NCBI GenBank assembly: GCA_903858105.1
Contig: CAIOHN010000138.1
Span: 1 to 33,825, forward strand
Length of the DNA stretch: 33,825 bases
Source of the DNA: an uncultured Pseudomonadota bacterium
GTDB lineage: Bacteria > Pseudomonadota > Gammaproteobacteria > Methylococcales > Methylomonadaceae
Direction: 5' to 3'
This document shows, piece after piece, positions 15,149-23,253 of this stretch; the first letter of the stretch is position 1; every line of letters begins with the position of its first letter. Under the pieces are notes generated by a model that was not told where the DNA came from, searched no databases, and saw only the letters and a program-made list of their open reading frames with translations. A program made the translations under genes and the position numbers.

Positions 15149-15468
15149 CCCGTATGCCGCGCCGAGCACCGGAGCTTTAGAACGAATCAGCCCGCGGGGG
15201 TGCGGCATGGATGCCGCACGTTGCCGAAGGGGCAGGACGCCCCTTTCGGCAACCCCGTTCAAAAGCGAGGAGCGCAGGGGAAAAGCGGCATCCGGGCCGC
15301 CTTTTCTTTGGATCCTTTCTTTTGGCGGAGCACAAATTCGCCTGGAGCGAATTTGAACAGCCGACAGGCTGGCCCGAAGGGTGAAAGCCACGGATGGTTT
15401 TCATAGCGAAAGTATCTCGCCTGTCGGTGCGACTACCGACTTCTAATCAAACCGTCGCGACAGCGACA
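15149..15468. repeat. Dispersed structured repeat, copy B
   Basis: Related to copy A (8011-8260), same orientation. Shared blocks include CCCGTATGCCGCGCCGAGCA, the GCATGGATGC core, TTGCCGAAGG...CCTTTCGGCAA, AGCGGCATCCGGG, and the tail AACCGTCGCGA..AGCGACAC. The fold is kept: outer stem 15174-15184 with 15256-15266 (10 of 11 pairs), hairpins 15200-15208/15211-15219 and 15221-15233/15239-15252, tail hairpins 15423-15428/15435-15440 and 15454-15458/15463-15467. The middle hairpin is a different sequence (15333-15341/15347-15355), and about 70 bp is extra relative to copy A. It occupies most of the gene-free stretch 15017-15496; the left 130 bp of that stretch is AT-rich and otherwise blank. Confidence 0.85.
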
Positions 15469-15496
15469 CATCATTAAAGAATTAAATCTACCAAAA

Positions 15497-16375
15497 CTAA
15501 ATCGCCCCCACATACTCCACAGCCTCAACCTCAGCCTTCCCCTCAAACCCATGCGCAATGCCCTGCATCACCAAAATCAACACCACACCCGCCATAATTA
15601 AACCAATCTGCTGCAAGGAGGTTTTGATGTCGGTTTTCTGATGCAAGGACGGGATCAAGTCTGCGACGGCAATGTAAATAAAACTTGATGCCGCCAAGGC
15701 CAGGAAATAAGGCAACAAGTCATGCAAATCGCCCAAGCTGAAATAAGCCAACACCCCGCCAACCACCGTTGCCAGACTGGAAAGCACGTTGTAAAACAAG
15801 GCTTCGCCGCGCTTGTAGCCGCTGTGCAGCAAAATCGCAAAGTCACCGACTTCCTGCGGAATTTCGTGCGCCGCCACGGCCAGACTGGTGACAATACCAA
15901 GTTGCACGTCGGTTAAAAACGCCGCACCTATCAATACGCCGTCAACAAAGTTATGGATGCTGTCGCCCAGGATGATAAACATGCCGGCGGGCCGATGATT
16001 GGTCTGCGCTGGCTGACTATGGCTGTGACCATGCTCGTGATGATGATCGTCGTGGGCGTCTTCGCCGTGCGCTTCGCAGGCGTGGGAATGGCAGTGTCGC
16101 CATACCAGCAGCTTTTCCAGGACAAAAAACAGCAAAATCCCGGCCAGGATAGTCGCCGACAAATTGGACATATCTTCGACAGGCACTTCTTCAAAGGCAT
16201 GCGGAATCAAGCCGCAAAAAGCGCCGGTCAGTAAGGCGCCTATCGCAAAACTAATTCCATGCGGCAACACATGCTTTTGTTTGTCGTCAGGCAGCAGCAA
16301 AAATACGCCGGCAGCCAATACGCTTAGTACGCCGCCCACCGCCGTAAACAAAATGATATACAGCAATACGCTCAA
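15497..16375 (-). CDS. ZIP family divalent metal transporter
   Basis: A 292-residue inner-membrane transporter for Zn2+, Fe2+ or similar ions. About eight helices are visible. The metal-site motifs are GDSIHNFVDG with His141 (TM4) and AAHEIPQEVGDF with His170 (TM5). The cytoplasmic loop before TM4 is very His-rich (about residues 95-123, HCHSHACEAHG then DDHHHEHGHSHS), typical of ZIP metal sensing. The start is a TTG at 16375: no ATG is available, GGAGA lies five to six bases upstream, and TTGA overlaps the pgeF stop by 4 nt, which implies translational coupling. Placement behind rluD-pgeF is unusual. Confidence 0.92.
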   Translation of the reverse strand: MSVLLYIILFTAVGGVLSVLAAGVFLLLPDDKQKHVLPHGISFAIGALLTGAFCGLIPHAFEEVPVEDMSNLSATILAGILLFFVLEKLLVWRHCHSHACEAHGEDAHDDHHHEHGHSHSQPAQTNHRPAGMFIILGDSIHNFVDGVLIGAAFLTDVQLGIVTSLAVAAHEIPQEVGDFAILLHSGYKRGEALFYNVLSSLATVVGGVLAYFSLGDLHDLLPYFLALAASSFIYIAVADLIPSLHQKTDIKTSLQQIGLIMAGVVLILVMQGIAHGFEGKAEVEAVEYVGAI

Positions 16376-17100
16376 GAATCTCTCCAGATAAGACTAGCCA
16401 GTCGGCCAGTTGCAGCACCATCGCGGCGATACGAGTAAAAACGCTGCGGATCGGCGACGGTGCACAGGTCGCCGCCGTAGACTTGCTCCACACCCAGTTC
16501 GGCCAGTTTGATCCGCGCCAATCGGTAAATATCCGCCAGCCACTTGCCAGGTTGACTGGCGCGAAAGGCCACGGCGGCTATGGGATTGTCGCTGACAAAG
16601 GCATCGCGCACGTCGTCGCCGACTTCAAAATTTTCCGGGCCTATCGCCGGCCCCAGCCAGACGTGGACATCGCGGCAGCTCATGGCATACAGGGTTTCGC
16701 GGACAATTCCGGCCTGCAAACCTCGCCAACCGGCATGGGCGGCAGCGACCACTTCGCCATCGTCGCCGCAGAACAGCAGAGGCAAACAATCGGCGGTCAT
16801 AACCGCGCAGACGGTGCCAGGTTGATCGGAAAAACTGGCGTCAGCTTCTTCCAAACTGGTTGTCTCATCGGCATTGACCACCCGCACCCCATGCACCTGC
16901 TGTAGCCAGACCGGTTCGGACGGCAGTTGCAGCATGTCGCGGATAATGTAGCGGTTGGTTATAACGTGCTGCGGATCGTCGTTGACATGGCTAGCCGGAT
17001 TTAAACTGGCATAGCTGCCGATACTGACGCCGCCACTACGCAACGTTACGGCAGCATGCACATGAGCTGGCAGCGGCCAATCAGGCTTGATCCAATTCAT
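16372..17100 (-). CDS. pgeF: Peptidoglycan editing factor / multicopper-like oxidase fold protein PgeF (YfiH)
   Basis: A 242-residue cytoplasmic protein of the YfiH family. Signatures seen are WLQQVHGVRV, MTADCLPLLF, AAAHAGWRGL, WLGPAIGPENFEVG and FYSYRRDGAATGR. The conserved His and Cys residues of the HG, ADC and HAGWRG motifs form the metal/active site. Family members have purine nucleoside phosphorylase/adenosine deaminase activity and, in E. coli, prevent misincorporation during muropeptide synthesis. The start at 17100 lies inside the rluD 3' end (20-nt overlap). rluD-pgeF is a conserved gammaproteobacterial pair. Confidence 0.95.
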   Translation of the reverse strand: MNWIKPDWPLPAHVHAAVTLRSGGVSIGSYASLNPASHVNDDPQHVITNRYIIRDMLQLPSEPVWLQQVHGVRVVNADETTSLEEADASFSDQPGTVCAVMTADCLPLLFCGDDGEVVAAAHAGWRGLQAGIVRETLYAMSCRDVHVWLGPAIGPENFEVGDDVRDAFVSDNPIAAVAFRASQPGKWLADIYRLARIKLAELGVEQVYGGDLCTVADPQRFYSYRRDGAATGRLASLIWRDS

Positions 17101-18034
17101 TTGCAGCCAGCAGTTTTAAAAGATTTTGCATATCGTCCGGCATGGGCTGTTCCCATTCCATATATTCGCCGGTTGCCGGATGATCCAGTCCCAGTTTGGC
17201 GGCATGCAGCGCCTGGCGCTTAAAGTTTCTAAACGCTTCCGCCAGTGCCTCATTACAATCGGCAGGCATCTGAAAGCGACCGCCATACACTTGGTCGCCG
17301 ACCAGCGGATAGTTGATGTGGGTCATGTGGACTCTGATTTGATGGGTGCGGCCGGTTTCCAGCTTGACCCGAATCAGCGTGTGGCGTTTGAAGCGTTGCT
17401 CAAGGCGATAATGGGTGATGGCTTCTTTGCCACCGCGACGCACCACAGCATTACGCTTGCGATCAACCGGATGCCGGCCAATCGGCTGATTTACCGTGCC
17501 GCCGGCAGTCATCCAGCCTTTTACCAGCGCCAGATATTCGCGATGAATGCTGCGCGCCTGCAATTGTTCGACCAGGCTGTTGTGGGCTTGCAAGGTCTTG
17601 GCAATCATCAGCAAGCCGCTGGTGTCTTTGTCGATGCGATGCACGATGCCGGCGCGCGGCAGTGTATCCAGGCTGGGAACGTGATTAAGCAGCGCATTAA
17701 CCAAGGTGCCATCCCAATTGCCGACCGCCGGATGCACCACCAAACCAGCCGGTTTGTTGACGATTAATATCGAATCGTCTTCGTAAATAATGTCCAGCGG
17801 TATGGCTTCCGGGGTGTACTCGATCACCCGTTCGGCCTCGGCATCCAGCTCGATTTCCTCGCCGCCATCCAGCTTCTCCCGGCCTTTCATTGGCTCGCCA
17901 TCCACCAGCACCCGCCCGGCTTTAACCCAGGTTTGCAGTTTGCTGCGCGAATAATCCGGGAACACTTCAGCCAGACACTGGTCCAGCCGCATTCCCGCTA
18001 GTTCCTCTGGAACCCTTGCCGTTAATATCGTCAT
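17081..18034 (-). CDS. rluD: 23S rRNA pseudouridine synthase RluD
   Basis: Makes pseudouridines 1911, 1915 and 1917 in helix 69 of 23S rRNA. The 317-residue protein has an N-terminal S4 RNA-binding domain (about 15-75, RLDQCLAEVFPDYSRSKLQ) and an RsuA/RluA catalytic domain with AGIVHRIDKDTSGLL, catalytic Asp135. GRTHQIRVHM and PLVGDQVYGG are also typical. It is divergent from bamD across 84 bp, the same order as in E. coli and many relatives, which supports RluD over RluA/RluC. Confidence 0.97.
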   Translation of the reverse strand: MTILTARVPEELAGMRLDQCLAEVFPDYSRSKLQTWVKAGRVLVDGEPMKGREKLDGGEEIELDAEAERVIEYTPEAIPLDIIYEDDSILIVNKPAGLVVHPAVGNWDGTLVNALLNHVPSLDTLPRAGIVHRIDKDTSGLLMIAKTLQAHNSLVEQLQARSIHREYLALVKGWMTAGGTVNQPIGRHPVDRKRNAVVRRGGKEAITHYRLEQRFKRHTLIRVKLETGRTHQIRVHMTHINYPLVGDQVYGGRFQMPADCNEALAEAFRNFKRQALHAAKLGLDHPATGEYMEWEQPMPDDMQNLLKLLAANELDQA

Positions 18035-18118
18035 AGTCGTTTTTAAGTTATACTCGCGGCCATAACGCCGCCAAAAAGCTGCAAAAAACCCGCAATATTA
18101 CAACGTGTTGATAAACGT

Positions 18119-18967
18119 ATGCGATTAGTTTTAGTAAAAACCGTTTTTATCCTCAGTCTAGCCTGGATGTTGCAAGGCTGCGAGACCCTTAACTCTTTAA
18201 TGGGCAAAGAATCCTCCTCGACCGGTAATGAGGAAGAATATGCCGGTTGGGACGATAAAACGTTTCACGAAAAAGCCAAAGAAGCGCTGGATAATAAGAA
18301 CTACCAAAAAGCCGTCACCTTATACGAGGCGCTGGAATCACGCTATCCGTTCGGCGACTACGCCGCTCAAGCGCAGTTAAACGTCGCCTTTGCTTATTAT
18401 AAAAACGACGACCCGGAAGCGGCTTTGGCGGCGGCAGATCGATTCATCAAAATCCATCCTCGCAATCCTAGCGTTGATTATGCCTATTATTTAAAAGGCT
18501 TGATCAATTACAACCGCGGCATCGGTTTTATCGACCGCTTTTTGCCGACCGACTCGTCGCAACGTGATCCTGGGCCGGCCAAAGACTCTTACGACAATTT
18601 TCAGGAATTGATCCGCCGTTATCCCAACAGCCAATATGTGGCCGATGCCAAACTGCGGATGATTGCGCTACGTAATAATATGGCGATGCACGAGATTCAC
18701 GTCGCCGATTTCTATATGCGCCGCAAAGCCTACGTCGCAGCCGTCAACCGCGCCAATTACGTGGTTAAAGAATACCAACGCTCCCCGGCCATACCGTTTG
18801 CCTTGCAGATCATGCAAGACGGCTATCGCCAATTGGGTATGGACGAGTTGGCCGCTGATGCCGAACGGATTTACACCTTGAATTATCCGGCTGGCGCACC
18901 ACAAGCCAACTATAAAGACGAAGGCGCCATCCAAAAAGTCTGGGACGCCATGGGTCTGGACAAGTAA
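18119..18967 (+). CDS. bamD: Outer membrane assembly lipoprotein BamD
   Basis: An essential outer-membrane lipoprotein of the BAM complex that helps BamA fold beta-barrel proteins such as the BtuB encoded in this window. It has 282 residues, a lipoprotein signal with lipobox LQGC (Cys21), and TPR-like repeats from about residue 48: FHEKAKEALDNKNYQKAV, ESRYPFGDYAAQAQLNVAFA and YPNSQYVADAKLRM. Residue order and length fit BamD/ComL. It is divergent from rluD. The stop is 4 nt before the next start, so the downstream secreted protein is probably co-transcribed. Confidence 0.96.
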   Translation: MRLVLVKTVFILSLAWMLQGCETLNSLMGKESSSTGNEEEYAGWDDKTFHEKAKEALDNKNYQKAVTLYEALESRYPFGDYAAQAQLNVAFAYYKNDDPEAALAAADRFIKIHPRNPSVDYAYYLKGLINYNRGIGFIDRFLPTDSSQRDPGPAKDSYDNFQELIRRYPNSQYVADAKLRMIALRNNMAMHEIHVADFYMRRKAYVAAVNRANYVVKEYQRSPAIPFALQIMQDGYRQLGMDELAADAERIYTLNYPAGAPQANYKDEGAIQKVWDAMGLDK

Positions 18968-18971
18968 CCGC

Positions 18972-20195
18972 TTGCTGCGCTTCTTGCCTAATCTGCAACG
19001 CTGCGGCCTGGTTTGGCTGTTGCTGAGTGCTGGCATAGTCCGCGCAGCCGAACCGGCGCAGTTGTTTCAAAACCGTTTCTTCACCCTGTCGCAGAACACT
19101 GACCTGCTCTGCGCTACCAGCCAGCAACAATTTACCCCTAACGCCGTACTGGCTGACGTTATCCGCTTTTACGAAGCCGAGCATCCCGGCTTGCGCAAAC
19201 AGGCCGTCGCAGTGCTGACCGACCATAAAAACCAGGATCATCTCGACGACCTGGCCGACTACCGCGAAGACTGCGCCAACAATATCGCCGGTGAGTTATG
19301 TGTGCTGGAAAAATACTGGGGCGACCGCGAGGCGGCCTGGCGCGCCCTGGCTTTGTTCTACGACACCAAAACGGTGGTAAAACACAGCGACGATTATCGC
19401 TACGAAGTCCGCCGTTTCAACGCTGACCATCTGCGCATCTTTGAAAAAGCCATTCGTAAAATTCCGGCATTTTTGCGGCAAAGTATCAGTAAAGCCAAGC
19501 CGGTTAATAATCTGGCACAGGAAATCGCCGACAAGCCCACGGCCATGCAGGAACTGATTCTGGAGGCATTTCAGGAAGATTATAAAACCAGTATCTGGCA
19601 GGATCACACCCACCCTTTGACGCTGGTACCGGGCATAGGCTTTCGGTCGCAAACCGTGGCGCAGGTGTTCAGCGGCCAGAATTTGATCGTGTTTACGGTC
19701 AAGGCCTTTGATAAGGGTAAGGAAGGCGGCACTTATCGCGATATTGGCGTGCAATATCTGGTGGATTTTCGTTTACCCATCGTAGTGCACGAAATAGCCC
19801 ATACCATCGACAACTTCCATTTCTGGAATGGCGAAGACGATCTGTATTTTTTTTACAAATACCACAAGATTTCCAACGACGCGGAGATCATGAAAATCAT
19901 CGCCGACGCCAAATTGCCGCTGTGGCCTTCTAAATGGTTTGAGGCGTTTGAATATCTGGGCGAAGTCAACGAAGGCCGTTACGACGGCACTACTCAAGAA
20001 AAACTGGCAGAATTGGTCGCGCAATACATTCTAATTCCAGAGCGGCTGTTGCAAAGCGCGCCAGCCGCTTACAAATGGCTACATGACGATATTTTTCGCG
20101 GCATCGAGTATCAGGGCTATGATCGCTGCTCGGTGCCGCTGACCCGGCCTTTGAGTTGGTGGCAGCACGCTACCGGTAAAATGTTGGGCAATTAA
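18972..20195 (+). CDS. Secreted putative zinc metallopeptidase (HExxH), unknown family
   Basis: A 407-residue protein with a Sec signal (residues about 10-26, CGLVWLLLSAGIVRA) and several Cys. A zincin motif HEIAHTID begins at His273; a downstream EKLAELVAQYIL helix offers a candidate third ligand Glu, a layout like gluzincins of the lethal-factor (ATLF) type. That likeness is by eye only. The middle (about 60-240) is unassigned. No ATG fits: the best start is TTG 18972, four bases after the bamD stop, which keeps the signal peptide complete. The position behind bamD suggests periplasmic quality control, as BepA does for BAM, but no homology to BepA is visible. Confidence 0.7.
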   Translation: MLRFLPNLQRCGLVWLLLSAGIVRAAEPAQLFQNRFFTLSQNTDLLCATSQQQFTPNAVLADVIRFYEAEHPGLRKQAVAVLTDHKNQDHLDDLADYREDCANNIAGELCVLEKYWGDREAAWRALALFYDTKTVVKHSDDYRYEVRRFNADHLRIFEKAIRKIPAFLRQSISKAKPVNNLAQEIADKPTAMQELILEAFQEDYKTSIWQDHTHPLTLVPGIGFRSQTVAQVFSGQNLIVFTVKAFDKGKEGGTYRDIGVQYLVDFRLPIVVHEIAHTIDNFHFWNGEDDLYFFYKYHKISNDAEIMKIIADAKLPLWPSKWFEAFEYLGEVNEGRYDGTTQEKLAELVAQYILIPERLLQSAPAAYKWLHDDIFRGIEYQGYDRCSVPLTRPLSWWQHATGKMLGN

Positions 20196-20249
20196 AACCG
20201 GCGACGCCTTGTGGTATGCTTGAAATGCTGACAAACAGTGGAGTTGAAC

Positions 20250-20849
20250 ATGGTATTGTCACTGAATATAGATCTGGATAAACATTACACCTACGCTGAT
20301 TACCTGACCTGGCCCGACGAGTTTCGTTGCGAACTCATCGACGGCAAAATTTATATGATGTCGCCCGCACCACTGCTGACGCATCAGGATGTGGCCGGCG
20401 AAATTTTCCGTCAGGCTGCCAACGCTTTACTCGGCAAATCCTGCAGAGCCTTCATCGCTCCCTTGGATGTACGCCTGCCCAATCCCAGTCAAGCCGACGA
20501 TGAAACCGCCGACACGGTGGTGCAACCCGACGTACTGGTAGTGTGCGACGCCAACAAACTGGACAGACGCGGCGTACGCGGCGCGCCGGATTGGGTGGTG
20601 GAAGTATTGTCGCCATCCACTGCGGGTCGCGATCAAATTCAAAAACGCGCGCTTTACGAACGTCACGGCATACGCGAATACTGGCTGGTTCATCCACTGG
20701 ATCATGTGCTGACTATTTATAAACTCAACGATAACAGTTACGGCAAGCCGGAGATCAGCGAATTAAAAGGCCAAACGCCGGTTACAGCCGTGCCTGGACT
20801 GACAATCGACTGGGATCAACTGGCCCCATATTTACCAAACGACGCTTAA
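20250..20849 (+). CDS. Uma2 family (DUF820) endonuclease-like protein
   Basis: A 199-residue protein with the PD-(D/E)xK-like fold of the Uma2 family. Motif residues are visible: RCELIDGKIYMMSP (the early Glu), VVQPDVLVV (Asp), and WVVEVLSPSTAGRD (ExxSPS). Members are abundant in cyanobacteria and methanotrophs, often near mobile DNA, and have no settled role. ATG 20250 has GGAG six bases upstream; a GTG at 20238 coincides with that site and is not preferred. The gene ends 4 bp before the DUF2058 gene. Confidence 0.9.
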   Translation: MVLSLNIDLDKHYTYADYLTWPDEFRCELIDGKIYMMSPAPLLTHQDVAGEIFRQAANALLGKSCRAFIAPLDVRLPNPSQADDETADTVVQPDVLVVCDANKLDRRGVRGAPDWVVEVLSPSTAGRDQIQKRALYERHGIREYWLVHPLDHVLTIYKLNDNSYGKPEISELKGQTPVTAVPGLTIDWDQLAPYLPNDA

Positions 20850-20853
20850 GCTC

Positions 20854-21408
20854 ATGAAAAAACCGCAAACCCTGTCTCTGCAAGAACAATTACTCAAATC
20901 CGGCTTGAGCAATGATGCCAAACTCAAGCAAGTCAAAGCCGAGAAACGCAAGCAAACCAAGCTGGAGCGCAATAATGGCGTAGAAGTGGTTGACGAAATC
21001 AAGCTCAGCGCTGAACAACTGCGCCAACAGCAGACAGAACGTGATCGCGAGTTAAATCGGCAGCGCAAGCTGGCCGACGAGCAAAAAGCCTTGGCTGCGC
21101 AGATCAAACAAATCGTGGAGATGAATCGCATCGAGCAAGACCACAACGGCGCGGCTTACAATTTTAACGACGATAACAAAGTTAAAACCCTGTATGTCGC
21201 AGAAAAAGTCCGGCTGGCGTTAGTCAACGGTCGCGCCGGTATTGCCAAACTGGACGGCCATTATGAAATCGTGCCAGCGGAAATCGCCCGTAAAGTCCAG
21301 GATAGAGATGCCCACAGCATTGTGGTGTTAAATGCAGCCACCCAGGATATGCCCGCTGCTGACGATCCGTATGCCGAGTTTCAGATTCCTGATGATTTGA
21401 TGTGGTGA
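20854..21408 (+). CDS. DUF2058 protein, YaiL-like (putative nucleic-acid associated)
   Basis: A 184-residue cytoplasmic protein matching the DUF2058/YaiL family: SLQEQLLKSGLSNDAKLKQV at the N-terminus, a long lysine/arginine/glutamine-rich helical middle (about 25-95, likely coiled coil), then NFNDDNKVKTLYV and the VNGRAGIAKLDGHYEIVP C-terminal strands. E. coli YaiL is described as a nucleoprotein/polynucleotide-associated enzyme, without known activity. It is closely spaced behind the Uma2 gene and convergent with trmB, their stops 2 bp apart. Confidence 0.9.
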   Translation: MKKPQTLSLQEQLLKSGLSNDAKLKQVKAEKRKQTKLERNNGVEVVDEIKLSAEQLRQQQTERDRELNRQRKLADEQKALAAQIKQIVEMNRIEQDHNGAAYNFNDDNKVKTLYVAEKVRLALVNGRAGIAKLDGHYEIVPAEIARKVQDRDAHSIVVLNAATQDMPAADDPYAEFQIPDDLMW

Positions 21409-21410
21409 AA

Positions 21411-22100
21411 TTAGACCTTCCGAAAAATCAAATCCCAAACCCCGTGCCCCAAACCCAGACCACGGTTCTCGAACTTGGTTAATGGCCGATAATCAGGCCG
21501 CTCGCAAAAGTCGTTGCTGGGGCTGCTGTTTTTCAAACCAGTACCCGCCGATAAAATCCCCAGCATGTCCTTGGAATAGTGTTCCCAATCGGTGGCGGCA
21601 TGAAAATAGCCGCCGACCATCAGCTTTTTGTTCAGCAATTCGACAAAACTCGGCCGCACAATACGCCGCTTGTGATGCCGCCGTTTCTGCCACGGGTCAG
21701 GAAAAAACAGATGCACCCCAGCCAGACTGTGATCGGGGATTTTTTGCTCCAAAATCTCGATGGCATCGTGGTGATAAATCCGAACATTACTAATGCCGCG
21801 CTGATCCAGCAACATCATCAAATGCCCAACGCCAGGCCTGTGTACCTCTATGCCTAAATAATTCAAATCTGGATTAGCTTCTGCCATCGCCGCCAGACTG
21901 TCGCCGTTGCCAAAACCAATTTCCACGATTAACGGTGCCTGCCGACCAAAAACCAAAGCCGCGTCGAAATCCTGCTGCGGCGACAGGCAATATTTATCCC
22001 AATGACTTTCGAGCGCCAATTTCTGCCCGGCCGTAGCCCGGCCTTGGCGACGGATGAAGCTTTTGATTTTGGCAGGGTCGATTTTTTTGGCTTCGGTCAT
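21411..22100 (-). CDS. trmB: tRNA (guanine-N7-)-methyltransferase TrmB
   Basis: Adds the m7G46 methyl group in the tRNA variable loop using S-adenosylmethionine. In the 229-residue protein the SAM-binding VEIGFGNGDSLAAMA motif, YLGIEVHRPGVG, and the catalytic/tRNA-binding LFFPDPWQKRRHHKRR stretch are all clear. Length fits the family. It is the last gene of the minus-strand run that begins with the DAHP synthase, with an 80-bp gap holding a repeat just before it. Confidence 0.97.
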   Translation of the reverse strand: MTEAKKIDPAKIKSFIRRQGRATAGQKLALESHWDKYCLSPQQDFDAALVFGRQAPLIVEIGFGNGDSLAAMAEANPDLNYLGIEVHRPGVGHLMMLLDQRGISNVRIYHHDAIEILEQKIPDHSLAGVHLFFPDPWQKRRHHKRRIVRPSFVELLNKKLMVGGYFHAATDWEHYSKDMLGILSAGTGLKNSSPSNDFCERPDYRPLTKFENRGLGLGHGVWDLIFRKV

Positions 22101-22139
22101 GGGAAATATCTAGTTGGCCGGGTAGAACATGAGTTAAAT

Positions 22140-22170
22140 GTAGCCCGGAAGTAGCGCAGCAAAATCCGGG
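22140..22170. repeat. Small inverted repeat (CCCGGA...TCCGGG)
   Basis: GTAGCCCGGAAGTAGCGCAGC with TCCGGG at 22165-22170 pairs as CCCGGA (22144-22149) against TCCGGG. A similar GTAGCCCGGA unit is a frequent intergenic repeat in gammaproteobacteria, from memory. It separates trmB from the gene upstream; it lacks a T-run, so it is not a typical terminator. Confidence 0.6.
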
Positions 22171-22180
22171 AATTAAGCTA

Positions 22181-22501
22181 TCAATCCCGAATCTGCTCCA
22201 GCCTGACCTTCGCGGCCAAACCAAACATAGAATCTGGATCTTTACTGAAAATTTGCTGCAGCACCGATAAACTGGGCTTTTCCAACAAGGCGATGGCTCG
22301 CAGCCGCACCGAGGCATGATGGGCGTTTAAGGCTGCCAATTCGGTGAGATAGGCGTTGGCATCGTTTAGCAGTTTGAGGATCACCTTTTCCGGGTCATCA
22401 GTAAACAAATCGCGCACCAGCTCGCCATGTTGCTCCTGCAAACGGATCAAGTCGCGGCGATCGAGTTTTTTGGGTTCGGTGGGGTCGTCGCAGCAAGCCA
22501 T
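22181..22501 (-). CDS. Small protein of unknown function, HEAT-like helices
   Basis: A 106-residue, cytoplasmic, mostly helical protein. It starts MACCDDPTEP with vicinal Cys3-Cys4, then shows repeated amphipathic helices (KVILKLLNDANAYLTELAAL, HHASVRLRAIALLE) that look HEAT-like. I recognise no family. It lies 23 bp after the BFD-like ferredoxin gene, so the two may be co-translated; the CC pair could relate to Fe-S or metal handling, but this is speculative. Confidence 0.65.
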   Translation of the reverse strand: MACCDDPTEPKKLDRRDLIRLQEQHGELVRDLFTDDPEKVILKLLNDANAYLTELAALNAHHASVRLRAIALLEKPSLSVLQQIFSKDPDSMFGLAAKVRLEQIRD

Positions 22502-22524
22502 AGAATTTATACGCCTAAATTGTG

Positions 22525-22707
22525 TTAGCTCAGCAACTGGTTAAATTCAAACTCGCAGCCGCCACAACCAGAAGCAGCACCGGTGATGCGAGAAATACGC
22601 TCCGGATCGGTAATACCTTCGGCTAGCAGTTTTTTGATTTGCTGGGCGGTGGTGCCGCTGCAATAGCAAATCACATCGTTTTCGGTGTTTGGATTAACGG
22701 CATTCAT
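22525..22707 (-). CDS. BFD-like [2Fe-2S] ferredoxin domain protein
   Basis: A 60-residue protein. Four Cys fit the bacterioferritin-associated ferredoxin pattern: CYC in VICYCSG, then GCGGC in AASGCGGCEFE about 30 residues later. These would hold a [2Fe-2S] cluster. Bfd reduces bacterioferritin to release iron; NifU/NirB-type proteins carry the same domain. Here it stands alone, so the partner is unknown. ATG 22707 (MNAVNPNTEN) matches the family length; the longer reading to 22836 would add a non-homologous 43-residue leader. Confidence 0.85.
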   Translation of the reverse strand: MNAVNPNTENDVICYCSGTTAQQIKKLLAEGITDPERISRITGAASGCGGCEFEFNQLLS

Positions 22708-22732
22708 GAAAAAAACAGAGATAATGCAATAT

Positions 22733-22972
22733 TTAGTTGATTGATTCCGGTTGCCAGCGCATTTGAATGGTATCGGCCGAAAGGTCAGCGCCACAGCCCC
22801 ACTCGACAAAGTACTGACCATTGTAAACCCGCTCAAACTCCGCCCGGTCTTTCAGCGGCGCAAAAACTTCGGAGTCCAAATAGGGTTTTACGTCAAACAA
22901 ACCGGCTTTTCCCTCATCAGTAATGATATAGAGCAAATAATCATCCTTGGGGACAATGTCGATGATTTTCAT
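22733..22972 (-). CDS. DUF2442 protein, partner of DUF4160
   Basis: A 79-residue protein of the DUF2442 family: IIDIVPKDDYLLYIITDEGK, GLFDVKPYLDSEVFAPLKD and the WGCGADLSADTI ending are characteristic. Its ATG overlaps the stop of the DUF4160 gene by 4 nt (ATGA), so the two are translationally coupled. DUF4160-DUF2442 pairs recur in bacteria and behave like small two-gene accessory modules; a toxin-antitoxin role has been suggested but I know of no firm demonstration. Confidence 0.9.
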   Translation of the reverse strand: MKIIDIVPKDDYLLYIITDEGKAGLFDVKPYLDSEVFAPLKDRAEFERVYNGQYFVEWGCGADLSADTIQMRWQPESIN

Positions 22973-23241
22973 TGATCCAGCCCCCGAATAGGGAATCGCT
23001 TGTTACCGTTAATAGCTAATTGCCAGTCGGCGATTAGATCGTCTTGGTGAATTTCAATCCAGGCGCCAACCAGTTTATGCTTCTTCATCGGTAGCGCTCC
23101 CGCCAATATCGTTCCGTCTTGAATCGCATAAACCGCCGTTTGCCCCTGATATTCAGCATGGATATGCAGCACATTTTTCTTATCCGTATCATAGAAAAAC
23201 ATACGGATAAGGATACCGTAGAACATCGAAATGGTTGGCAC
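22969..23241 (-). CDS. DUF4160 protein
   Basis: A 90-residue protein of the DUF4160 family. The opening PTISMFYGILIRMFFYD, then VLHIHAEYQGQ and ILAGALPMKKHKLV are the family core. The start is GTG 23241, which gives the standard N-terminus and has GAGAG upstream; an internal ATG (residue 6) would lose conserved residues. The family usually reads PHFHA where this has VLHIHA. It lies 12 bp after thiSG and overlaps DUF2442, so it may be transcribed with the thiamine and aromatic genes. Confidence 0.88.
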   Translation of the reverse strand: MPTISMFYGILIRMFFYDTDKKNVLHIHAEYQGQTAVYAIQDGTILAGALPMKKHKLVGAWIEIHQDDLIADWQLAINGNKRFPIRGLDQ

Positions 23242-23253
23242 AGCAACTCTCGA

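Noticed and set aside
15101-15391. Minus-strand ORF of 96 codons and plus-strand companions in copy B
   Set aside because: They are translations of the same repeat in other frames. No ribosome site, and no similarity between the copies at protein level beyond shared DNA blocks.
22708-22836. Longer BFD-like reading frame starting at 22836
   Set aside because: The 43 extra residues are not ferredoxin-like and overlap the end of the DUF2442 gene; the internal ATG fits the family.
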